A stretch of DNA of 64,000 nucleotides, taken from NCBI RefSeq assembly GCF_008806975.1, contig NZ_CP031728.1, forward strand, positions 3,989,501-4,053,500, given 5' to 3'. This stretch comes from Cellvibrio sp. KY-GH-1. Its GTDB lineage: Bacteria > Pseudomonadota > Gammaproteobacteria > Pseudomonadales > Cellvibrionaceae. This document shows positions 44,040 to 51,444 of this stretch, in pieces; the stretch's first letter is position 1, and each line of letters opens with the position of its first letter. A model generated the notes under the pieces. That model ran no database searches. It worked only from the letters and a program-made list of their open reading frames with translations, and was not told the origin of the DNA. The translations under genes and the position numbers were made by a program.

Positions 44040-44849
44040 GTGGCGCAGTTTAAACCTGTATTCACATTGGAAGTCGCCCATGCATTTTTTGCTGATGGGC
44101 GCTGCTCGCAATTGCAGTTTGTACCCAGTGCGGCAACTGAGCGCTTGTTGCGTCGCTATCAATTATTGGTGCGCCATAACGAGGTTGGCTTTTCTATTAT
44201 TGCGGATTTGGAAAAAGCGATAGCGCCGGACGAGGATGAATCGGTACTGCGTTTTAACGCCTATGCCCAGGATAACTATTTTAGTTTTTACACCGCAGAA
44301 ACCGAAGGCTTATATACGCCGCTCTACGCGAGCACCCGGCATATTACAGCGGATAACAGCAGCCTTGAATTGCAGCGCGAAGCACCGCCACAATTGCAAA
44401 GCGAATATTCGGCGCGGGTAAAGCCGGGGACACGCACTCCGGTTTTAGTGGTCGATATAGATTTAAACGACAGCGCAATTGAAGCTGCCAAAACCGGCGC
44501 TGCGGCGCTGCGTTACTTGCGCTTTGGAACGCGCGAACTTTATTGGAAATATTATTTTTTTGGCGAGCTGGCGAAACTGGAGTTGGACATCCATGATGTA
44601 GGTTCGCCGCAGGCAATCGTGTTTGATGAAAGCGATGAACCTGTCGCTAAAAATGGTAAAGCATTTATATCGCAAGTTCCTATTGCGATGAATAGCGAAC
44701 CCAAACAACGTTTCCAATTAAAGGATAAAAATAATTCAGGCAAGATTTTGATCAAGCGTTTACCCAACGCAGGAATTAATTTGATCAGCAAGAGCAGGAA
44801 CCTCAAGGGGCAGCAAATTCTTGTTGCAGAAATTTATGTCAATCAATAG
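44040..44849 (+). CDS. Unknown 269-aa eCIS-associated protein
   Basis: A 269-residue soluble protein, no signal peptide and no membrane segments, mixed strand/helix content (FTLEVAHAFFADGRC at the N-terminus, VLVVDIDLND, YWKYYFFGELAKLEL in the middle). The start is GTG 44040 with AAAGGA about 9-10 bases upstream. It sits between the DUF4255 and sheath genes and ends 17 bp before the sheath, so it is in the structural operon. I do not recognise the family. Position and composition would fit a particle-associated or assembly protein. Not a known effector type by sequence. Confidence 0.65.
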   Translation: MAQFKPVFTLEVAHAFFADGRCSQLQFVPSAATERLLRRYQLLVRHNEVGFSIIADLEKAIAPDEDESVLRFNAYAQDNYFSFYTAETEGLYTPLYASTRHITADNSSLELQREAPPQLQSEYSARVKPGTRTPVLVVDIDLNDSAIEAAKTGAAALRYLRFGTRELYWKYYFFGELAKLELDIHDVGSPQAIVFDESDEPVAKNGKAFISQVPIAMNSEPKQRFQLKDKNNSGKILIKRLPNAGINLISKSRNLKGQQILVAEIYVNQ

Positions 44850-44866
44850 CACTGAAAGGAACCCAT

Positions 44867-46615
44867 ATGGCTGGCGCGTATAAAACACCCGGCGTCTACA
44901 TTGTCGAAAAAGACGCTTTCCCCAATTCTGTTGTTGAAGTTGCAACAGCTGTTCCGGCGTTTATCGGTTACACCGAATTTGCCGACAACAAAGGCAAGAG
45001 CTTGCATGAAAAGCCTTGGCGTATTTCGTCCATGGCGGAATTCATCAGCTATTTCGGTGGCCCACCGCCCGCGAAATTTGACATAAAACGCAAACAAAAA
45101 GAGTTGCCTGCCGGCACTACCGCAACTGCCCCAACCGCACCGACGGCGCCCACTGCTCCAGCTAGCGATGCAACTGTTGCTGAAAAGCAGGCGTATGCCG
45201 CGGCCAAAGAAAAATATGACATCGATAAAGCGAAATATGATGCGGCTACCAGTATCGACGGCGTGAGCTTGAACCAGGACGTATTTAGCGCGAAAGAAGA
45301 AGACTTCGCCTACGGCAAGAGCGATAAATATTTCCTCACGCTCGATGGTTCCTACTATTTGTTGTACCGCAGCATGATGCTGTTTTTCCAAAACGGCGGC
45401 GGTGCTTGCTATGTGGTATCTGTTGGTACCTACAGTGAAAAAGAAATTACTGTAGATGCGTTGACGCGCGGCATTGAGCCGCTGAAAAAAGAACAGGAAC
45501 CCACCATGGTGGTAATTCCGGAAGCTGTGTCATTGGGAACAAAAAGCACAGTGACTGATCCCAAAGATCCTGCGTATGGCATTGTGAATGGCGCTGACTG
45601 TTTTGCATTGCAACAGGCGATGGTGAGCCATTGCGGTTACGAAATGAAAAACCGCTTCGCCATCCTCGATGTATTTGGCGGCTTCCAGGACAATCGCGAT
45701 AACGAGTGTATTGATACTTTCCGCAATCAAATGGCCACCAACTTCCCGGCCTTTAGCGCGGTTTATTATCCCTGGTTAAATACCTCGATTATGCCCGTCT
45801 CGGCCTTGTCGTTCGGCAATTTAACTGCTGATGGTTTGACTGCACTGGTGAGCTTGTTAACGCTGGAAGTGCTGGAGACCGTACCCGCGAAAAAACAACA
45901 GAGCATCCTGGACGAAATTAAAAAGCTGACCAGCCTGAGTACTCTGGATGACACCAAAAAGAATGAGCTGCATAAAACCCTGAGTGCGGTTTGCCCGCTG
46001 TATAACAGTGTGCTCGCGGGTATTCAGCAAAAATTGAATTTATTGCCACCCAGCGCCGCAATGGCTGGTATCTACACCATGGTGGATAACACCCGCGGTG
46101 TATGGAAAGCGCCGGCGAACGTCAGCCTGAGTGCGGTGAATTCACCTACGGTAAATATTAACCACGAAGAGCAAGAAGATTTGAACGTGAATACGGCGGG
46201 CAAATCGGTGAATGCGATTCGCACCTTTATCGGTGAAGGCACCCTGGTGTGGGGCGCGCGTACCCTCGATGGCAACAGCCTGGATTGGCGTTACATCAAC
46301 GTACGTCGCACCATGATTATGTTGGAAGAGTCGGTGCGTCTGGCCACTAAAGCCTATGTGTTTGAACCTAACGTGGCGAACACCTGGGTCACTATCAAGA
46401 GCATGATCAGCAACTTCCTCAACAGTGTATGGAAGCGCGGTGGTTTGGCAGGTTCGAGCCCGGAAGATGCATTCAGCGTGCACGTAGGTCTGGGTGAAAC
46501 CATGACGGCTGAAGATATTCTTGAAGGCATTTTGCGTGTAACTGTGTTGGTGGCGCTGAGCCGTCCAGCGGAATTTATCGAGATCACCTTCCAGCAACAA
46601 ATGCAGAAGTCTTGA
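44867..46615 (+). CDS. eCIS contractile sheath protein (Afp2/3/4-like)
   Basis: A 582-residue sheath protein. The N-terminus has the typical start YKTPGVYIVEKD (residues 5-16) and the following AVPAFIGYT strand; the C-terminal domain has WRYINVRRTMIMLEESV and FLNSVWKRGGLAG, the conserved sheath handshake region. The whole forms the contractile outer tube. Insertions relative to minimal sheaths: residues ~82-150, with a TAPTAPTAP linker and an acidic/lysine helix (KQAYAAAKEKYDIDKAKY), and a helical region at ~325-395. These probably project outward. Only one sheath gene is present in the window, whereas Afp has three. ATG 44867 with GAAAGGA upstream. Confidence 0.95.
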   Translation: MAGAYKTPGVYIVEKDAFPNSVVEVATAVPAFIGYTEFADNKGKSLHEKPWRISSMAEFISYFGGPPPAKFDIKRKQKELPAGTTATAPTAPTAPTAPASDATVAEKQAYAAAKEKYDIDKAKYDAATSIDGVSLNQDVFSAKEEDFAYGKSDKYFLTLDGSYYLLYRSMMLFFQNGGGACYVVSVGTYSEKEITVDALTRGIEPLKKEQEPTMVVIPEAVSLGTKSTVTDPKDPAYGIVNGADCFALQQAMVSHCGYEMKNRFAILDVFGGFQDNRDNECIDTFRNQMATNFPAFSAVYYPWLNTSIMPVSALSFGNLTADGLTALVSLLTLEVLETVPAKKQQSILDEIKKLTSLSTLDDTKKNELHKTLSAVCPLYNSVLAGIQQKLNLLPPSAAMAGIYTMVDNTRGVWKAPANVSLSAVNSPTVNINHEEQEDLNVNTAGKSVNAIRTFIGEGTLVWGARTLDGNSLDWRYINVRRTMIMLEESVRLATKAYVFEPNVANTWVTIKSMISNFLNSVWKRGGLAGSSPEDAFSVHVGLGETMTAEDILEGILRVTVLVALSRPAEFIEITFQQQMQKS

Positions 46616-46758
46616 TCGAGGCTTGATGGTCTCTTGATCGATAAATGACAAACAGACGCAGGGTCCAGGCACCTTGCTGCGAAATTAACGTGCGGCTTTT
46701 AAACACTAAAAATCGCACAAGAAATGTTAACCATTGATTAATTAAGGCAGAGATAATC

Positions 46759-47217
46759 ATGGCAGAAGACGGCTCAACACAATCAGCCAACATATGGCCA
46801 CTCCCCAAGTTCCACTTTGAAGTTAAGTGGGACTCCAATGTAATGTCTTTCCAGGAAGTAAGCGGTTTGGATATCCAATCCGAAGAAATTAAATATCGCG
46901 CCGGCGACAGCAAAGTATTCTCGGTTGTAAAAATGCCGGGCATGGTGAAATTCGGAAACGTCACCATGAAAAAAGGCGTGTTCAAAGGCGATAACAAATT
47001 TTGGGATTGGCTCAACCAGATCAAACTCAACACCATTAAGCGCGTACCCGTCACCATCAGCCTGCTGGATGAATCCAGTGCGCCAACCATGGTGTGGACC
47101 CTCAAAAATGCCTGGCCCACCAAAATTTCTTCTACTGATTTGAAAGCAGAAGGCAACGAAGTGGCCATCGAGAGCATTGAAATTGTTCACGAAGGTTTGA
47201 CCATCGCCAACGGTTAA
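46759..47217 (+). CDS. eCIS inner tube protein 1 (Afp1-like, gp19 fold)
   Basis: A 152-residue tube protein of the T4 gp19-like family. Signature stretches: PLPKFHFEVKWD (residues ~13-24), MSFQEVSGLDIQSEEIKYRAGD, and KRVPVTISLLDESSAPTMVW. Hexameric rings of this protein stack inside the sheath to form the injection tube that carries cargo. It follows the sheath by 143 bp, with no obvious terminator in between, and is followed by a second tube paralogue after 19 bp. ATG 46759. Confidence 0.95.
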   Translation: MAEDGSTQSANIWPLPKFHFEVKWDSNVMSFQEVSGLDIQSEEIKYRAGDSKVFSVVKMPGMVKFGNVTMKKGVFKGDNKFWDWLNQIKLNTIKRVPVTISLLDESSAPTMVWTLKNAWPTKISSTDLKAEGNEVAIESIEIVHEGLTIANG

Positions 47218-47236
47218 GCGTGAGTGATTAATTAAC

Positions 47237-47716
47237 ATGCCTGCAAAGTCAGCAGCAAATACAGAAGGCGGTTTTTATCCGCCTTCTGCGTTTTATTTCA
47301 AAGTAGTTTTTGGCAATAGCGCGAACAGTCCCGATGCGTCTTTTCAAGATGTATCGGGTATTAGCAGTGAAATGTCAGTCGAGGAAGTCACCGAAGGTGG
47401 AGAGAATCGCTTTGTACATAAACTGCCGCGCGGGGTGAAAAATCCCAACCTTGAATTAAAACGCGGTATAGCGGCATCAACCTCGCCGTTGGTGACCTGG
47501 TGTCAGTCGGTGTTTGAAGGCGGACTAAATGTCGCCATAGTGCCGCAAACCATTCGCGTTTATTTGCTGGATGAAAACGCCGCACCACTGCGCGGTTGGG
47601 TATTTGTTAATGCATTTCCGGTGAAGTGGGAAGTGGAAAGTTTTAACTCCACCAAAAATGAAGTTGCCATCGAAAAAATTTCATTCAGTTACAACTATTC
47701 CAAGCGCATTAAATAG
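47237..47716 (+). CDS. eCIS inner tube protein 2 (Afp5-like, gp19 fold)
   Basis: A 159-residue paralogue of the preceding tube protein: FYFKVVFG (residues ~18-25), SFQDVSGISSEMSVEEV, KRGIAASTSPLVTWC and VYLLDENAAPLRGWVF. In Afp/PVC particles such second tube proteins form the initiating layer near the baseplate, between tube and spike. That role is inferred from family and gene order. The ATG at 47237 follows tube gene 1 after 19 bp, so both are cotranscribed. Confidence 0.92.
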   Translation: MPAKSAANTEGGFYPPSAFYFKVVFGNSANSPDASFQDVSGISSEMSVEEVTEGGENRFVHKLPRGVKNPNLELKRGIAASTSPLVTWCQSVFEGGLNVAIVPQTIRVYLLDENAAPLRGWVFVNAFPVKWEVESFNSTKNEVAIEKISFSYNYSKRIK

Positions 47717-47753
47717 CGCAGAGCGCAATTCCCGATTAGTGGAATGAGTGATT

Positions 47754-47921
47754 ATGGCCATAGAAATTAAACAGTTACTGATTAAATCCAGTGTTGCGGA
47801 TGATGTGCATCAGGAAGATAACTCCCGCGCCCAGGTTTCTGCCGACACCATCAAGTATGAAGTGCTTGAGGAGTGTCGCCGTTTAATTCAGGAAATGCTG
47901 AACGATAAAGGACAGCGTTAA
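47754..47921 (+). CDS. DUF5908-type small eCIS protein (Afp6 position)
   Basis: A 55-residue protein beginning MAIEIKQLLIKSSV, the DUF5908 start pattern, and ending in a charged helix (EECRRLIQEMLNDKG). The stop TAA at 47919-47921 lies two bases before the next ATG (47924). The gene occupies the place of afp6/pvc6, between tube and LysM genes. DUF5908 members are common small companions of eCIS operons; their exact job is not established. Confidence 0.8.
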   Translation: MAIEIKQLLIKSSVADDVHQEDNSRAQVSADTIKYEVLEECRRLIQEMLNDKGQR

Positions 47922-47923
47922 CC

Positions 47924-48604
47924 ATGCCAGTGTCATCCGGTACCAAAACCAAATTAAAAATTTCACCGTGCGACGTGAGCAATGGCGTAGCAACGGTGAA
48001 TGGCGATACGCCGTTTGAAGCGCTGATCAATCCGGAGGAATACACGCATTTCTCCTACATCGAGTACGCCGACAACAAAGCGCAAGGTGGCGCGGGCGGC
48101 GAAAAGAAATACGCGCGCACCAAACCCGATCGCGTGGAATTTAAAGAAATGGTGTTGGACGGTACTGGCGTAGTGCCCGGCACCAGCACCAGCGTATTGC
48201 AGCAGGTCGCGCTCTTGCGCAAAGTGGCGTACAAGTACGACGGCACCGAACATGAGCCGCCGGTTGTGGAAGTGTGCTGGGGGCCAATGTTGTTCAAAGC
48301 GCGCCTCGAATCGCTCGATGTTAAATACACCTTGTTTAAGCCCAGCGGTGAGCCGTTACGCGCACGTATCACGTTAAAATTTTCGGCCTTCACCACTAAC
48401 GAAGAAGTATTTCGTTCGGCGAGTATGGAATCGCCGGATCTCACGCACCTCGTGGAAGTCAAAGCGGGCGATACCCTACCACTGCTGTGTCATCGCATTT
48501 ATAAAGACAGCAGCTATTACCTGGCCGTTGCCGAATTTAATCATCTCCGCAATTTTCGCGCGCTGGTTCCTGGTCAGCTGCTGCGTTTTCCTCCGCTGGT
48601 GTAA
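47924..48604 (+). CDS. eCIS baseplate hub protein with LysM (Afp7/Pvc7-like)
   Basis: A 226-residue protein: N-terminal CIS tube/hub-adapter domain (PFEALINPEEYTHFSYIEY, residues ~25-43; the acidic VVEVCWGPMLFKARLESLDVKY region), then a C-terminal LysM (VKAGDTLPLLCHRIYKDSSYYLAVAEFN, in pieces, about 178-205; final PGQLLRFPPLV). The corresponding Afp7 joins the inner tube to the spike complex. The stop codon shares one base with the start of the VgrG-like gene (TAATG), indicating coupling. Confidence 0.9.
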   Translation: MPVSSGTKTKLKISPCDVSNGVATVNGDTPFEALINPEEYTHFSYIEYADNKAQGGAGGEKKYARTKPDRVEFKEMVLDGTGVVPGTSTSVLQQVALLRKVAYKYDGTEHEPPVVEVCWGPMLFKARLESLDVKYTLFKPSGEPLRARITLKFSAFTTNEEVFRSASMESPDLTHLVEVKAGDTLPLLCHRIYKDSSYYLAVAEFNHLRNFRALVPGQLLRFPPLV

Positions 48605-50394
48605 TGATGGCCGTCTCTCCCTTAACAGATGCCAGCGGTGTAGTCAGCTTCACGATTTTGGTGAATGGCACGGCGCTTTCCACCAGCATTGAAATTATTT
48701 CGATCGATATTAGCGCCTGGGTGAATCGCATTAACACCGCGACGCTGGTGTTAAACGATGGCGATATGCCAGAGGCAAAATTTCCCAACAGTGACAGCGC
48801 CACTTTTGTGCCGGGCGCCACCATAAAAATCCAGTTGGGTTATGACCAGACAGTGACCGATATTTTTTCCGGCATTATTATTAAGCACTCGGTAAAAATT
48901 TCCGGCAAAAATGATGCGCGTTTGGTAGTGGAATGCAAAGACAAAGCGCTGGCTATGACAGTGGGGCGCAAAAACGCCAATTATATCGATAAAAAAGACA
49001 GCGATATTATCACCACCCTGATTGGCAATGCCGGCCTTACGGCCACTGTTACCGCGACCACGTTTCAACATAAAGAGCTGGTGCAATTTTACAGCAGCGA
49101 TTGGGATTTTATGCTCGCGCGTGCCGAAGCGAATGGCATGCTGGTTACGCTCGATGCGGGCACCGTAACGGTTGCTCCACCCGCCGTCACCAGCGCTGCC
49201 GTACTGACCGTTACCTATGGTATGGATTTAATCGAATTTAATGCCGAATTGGATGCGCGCCATCAGTACAGCAATGTCACCAGCAATGGTTGGGATCTGG
49301 CGAGTCAGGCATTGCTGCAGCAAACCGCTGCACCGGAAGCGCTGAATGAACAGGGCAATATCACCTCGGCCACACTTGCCAGCGTATTAGCGGTGAGTGA
49401 TTTCCGTCTGCAAAGTACTATCCCGCAAGACAGCAGTTTGCTCACCTCCTGGGCCAAGGCCCAACAATTAAAATCCGGTTTGGCGCGCATTCGCGGTTAC
49501 GTCAGTTTCCAAGGCAGTGCGCTGGCAAAGCCCGGTGTAATTATTGAATTAGCGGGTGTTGGCGATCGCTTTAATGGCAGCGCATTTGTCAGCGGCGTGC
49601 ATCACCGCGTTGCAGATGGCAATTGGATTACCCGCACTGAATTTGGTATGTCGCCCAATTGGTTTACCGAGGCCAATGAATTGGAAGCACCGCTCGCCGC
49701 TGGCTTGAATGCGGGCATCAACGGTTTGCATGTCGGCACAGTGATGAAGTTGGATGCAGACCCGGAAAGCCAATACCGCATTCAGGTTTCTATTCCGGAG
49801 ATGAGTGCAGCCACCGATGGCTTTTGGGCGCGGTTAGCGAATTTTTATTCATCCAATACGTTTGGTGCATTTTTTCTCCCTGAAATTGGCGACGAAGTGG
49901 TGTTGGGATTTTTTAATGGCGATCCCTCGCACCCGGTAATACTCGGCAGTTTGTATTCCAGCAAAAACAAACCCGCCTATGAACCGGAAGCGGCGAACAA
50001 CACCAAGGCGTTGGTGACGCGCACCAATATGAAAGTGGAATTCAATGAAGAGAAAAAAATCATCACCATCATCACGCCGGCGAACAACCAAATTGTAATT
50101 AGCGATGACGGTAAATCGATTTTATTGCAGGATCAAAATAGCAACAAAGTCACCCTGGATACCGCCGGCATCACGCTCGATAGTCCCAAAGATATTACGC
50201 TCAAGGCGCAGGGGAAAATTGTGCTTAATGCGACGGGCAATATAGAGGCTACGTCGCAAATGGATATCAAGCAAACCGGTTTAAATATTACCGCCACCGC
50301 CAATATTGGTTTTACCGCGAAAGGCAGTGCGACGGCGGAAGTGTCAGCAGCAGGGCAAACCACCATCAAGGGTGCCTTGGTGATGATTAACTAA
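48604..50394 (+). CDS. eCIS VgrG-like spike protein (Afp8/Pvc8-like)
   Basis: A 596-residue protein. Residues ~1-365 form a gpD/gp27-like hub (FYSSDWDFMLARAEANGMLV is the family core, ~160-179); residues ~378-458 form the gp5-like OB domain (VGTVMKLDADPESQYRIQV, GFWARLANFYS, FFLPEIGDEVVLGFFNGDP); the remainder is a regular beta-helix (ITLDSPKDITLKAQGKIVL) that makes the spike. The end lacks an extra enzymatic domain. ATG 48604 overlaps the TAA of the LysM gene by one base; ATG 48607 is one codon later. Followed by the PAAR tip gene. Confidence 0.95.
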   Translation: MMAVSPLTDASGVVSFTILVNGTALSTSIEIISIDISAWVNRINTATLVLNDGDMPEAKFPNSDSATFVPGATIKIQLGYDQTVTDIFSGIIIKHSVKISGKNDARLVVECKDKALAMTVGRKNANYIDKKDSDIITTLIGNAGLTATVTATTFQHKELVQFYSSDWDFMLARAEANGMLVTLDAGTVTVAPPAVTSAAVLTVTYGMDLIEFNAELDARHQYSNVTSNGWDLASQALLQQTAAPEALNEQGNITSATLASVLAVSDFRLQSTIPQDSSLLTSWAKAQQLKSGLARIRGYVSFQGSALAKPGVIIELAGVGDRFNGSAFVSGVHHRVADGNWITRTEFGMSPNWFTEANELEAPLAAGLNAGINGLHVGTVMKLDADPESQYRIQVSIPEMSAATDGFWARLANFYSSNTFGAFFLPEIGDEVVLGFFNGDPSHPVILGSLYSSKNKPAYEPEAANNTKALVTRTNMKVEFNEEKKIITIITPANNQIVISDDGKSILLQDQNSNKVTLDTAGITLDSPKDITLKAQGKIVLNATGNIEATSQMDIKQTGLNITATANIGFTAKGSATAEVSAAGQTTIKGALVMIN

Positions 50395-50417
50395 ATTATT
50401 TTTTGCGGAAAAAAATT

Positions 50418-50708
50418 ATGCCACCAGCAGCGCGAATTACCGACATGCACGCCTGCCCTATGTTCACCGGGCCGGTACCCCATGTGGGCGGGCCAATTAG
50501 CGGCCCCTGTGTGCCCAATGTATTGATTGGCAGTTTGCCGGCGGCAGTGGTGGGCGATATGTGTGTGTGCGTTGGGCCGCCGGATTCAATTGTAAAAGGC
50601 TCTGCGACAGTGTTGATCGCCGGTCGACCCGCTGCGCGCATGGGTGATAGCACCGCGCATGGCGGCAATATTGTATTGGGAATGCCGACAGTAATTATTG
50701 GTGGTTGA
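50418..50708 (+). CDS. eCIS PAAR-domain spike tip (Afp10-like)
   Basis: A 96-residue protein composed of one PAAR-type domain: MPPAARITDMHACPM, then PNVLIGSLPAAVVGDMCVC and RPAARMGDSTAHGGNIVLG. PAAR proteins form the sharp metal-stabilised tip on the VgrG-like spike. It begins at ATG 50418, 24 bp after the spike gene. The His/Cys pattern (HACP, CVC, TAHGG) is compatible with a zinc or iron site. No C-terminal effector extension is present. Confidence 0.92.
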   Translation: MPPAARITDMHACPMFTGPVPHVGGPISGPCVPNVLIGSLPAAVVGDMCVCVGPPDSIVKGSATVLIAGRPAARMGDSTAHGGNIVLGMPTVIIGG

Positions 50709-50721
50709 TGAAAATCTCTAA

Positions 50722-50901
50722 AGCGAAGAACAATGGTTAATACAAAACCGTATGAGGCATGGATGCCGATTCGAGCCTACAGGGGTGTAGTGTGCAAATA
50801 GCAAAATATATTTTGCGCACACGGAACGACCGCAATTTATTGCGGGCAGGCCCCGAAGGGTATTTACGGCGAGTTTTGGATTAAGCATTGTTCTTCGCTT
50901 C
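50722..50901. mobile_element. Nested hairpin element, copy 2 (inverted)
   Basis: Outer arms 50722-50749 and 50874-50901 are a 28-base inverted repeat with two mismatches, unrelated in sequence to the arms of copy 1. The core 50756-50872 is the reverse complement of the core of copy 1 (about 90% identical over its best ~98 bp). Covarying pairs: GTGTGC...GCACAC for GTGCGC...GCGCAC; AAAATATATTTT for AAAACATGTTTT; GGCAT-CC-ATGCC for GGCG-TCC-CGCC. It fills the gap between PAAR and gp25 genes. Confidence 0.7.
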
Positions 50902-50929
50902 GCACCAAGTGAATGATTGAGGACAACTT

Positions 50930-51337
50930 ATGCACTCAAAATCGTTTCTCGGAACTGGCTGGAGTTTTCCGCCGGCGTTTACCAGCAATGGTTTGGTCAC
51001 GGTATCGGCCGAGCAGGATATTTATGAAAGCTTGTGGATTTTATTATCCACCTCCCCCGGCGAGCGGGTAATGCAGCCGGCCTACGGATGTGGTTTGAAA
51101 GCCCATGTATTCGACAATCTCGATGAAAGCAGTTTTGCCGTTATGCGCGACCTGGTAGAAAAAGCGATTTTGTTTTTTGAGCCGCGTGTGACGGTGGAAA
51201 ATATCGACATTAACGATGACGATTATCTGGAAGGAAAAGTACAACTGAACATCGCTTATCGAGTGCGCTCCACCAACAACCGCTACAACTTGGTGTATCC
51301 ATTTTATATCTACGAAGCCAGCAACGTTTCAATCTAG
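50930..51337 (+). CDS. eCIS gp25-like baseplate wedge protein (Afp9-like)
   Basis: A 135-residue member of the gp25/GPW baseplate family: GWSFPPAF at the start, EQDIYESLWILLSTSPGERVMQPAYGCGL-type core (about 27-58) with the conserved PGER and P-x-Y-G, then an FEPRVTVENIDI strand. It links sheath and baseplate wedges. The ATG at 50930 follows copy 2 of the hairpin element and has GAGG upstream. It is the first gene of the second half of the operon. Confidence 0.95.
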   Translation: MHSKSFLGTGWSFPPAFTSNGLVTVSAEQDIYESLWILLSTSPGERVMQPAYGCGLKAHVFDNLDESSFAVMRDLVEKAILFFEPRVTVENIDINDDDYLEGKVQLNIAYRVRSTNNRYNLVYPFYIYEASNVSI

Positions 51338-51444
51338 CAATATTTGCCCGGTCCGCTTGTTTAAACAAGACATTCAATCAAGGAAAACGCAAGGAACACT
51401 AGTAGTCGCACTATGAAATTTACTCCGGCACATAGAGGCCACTG

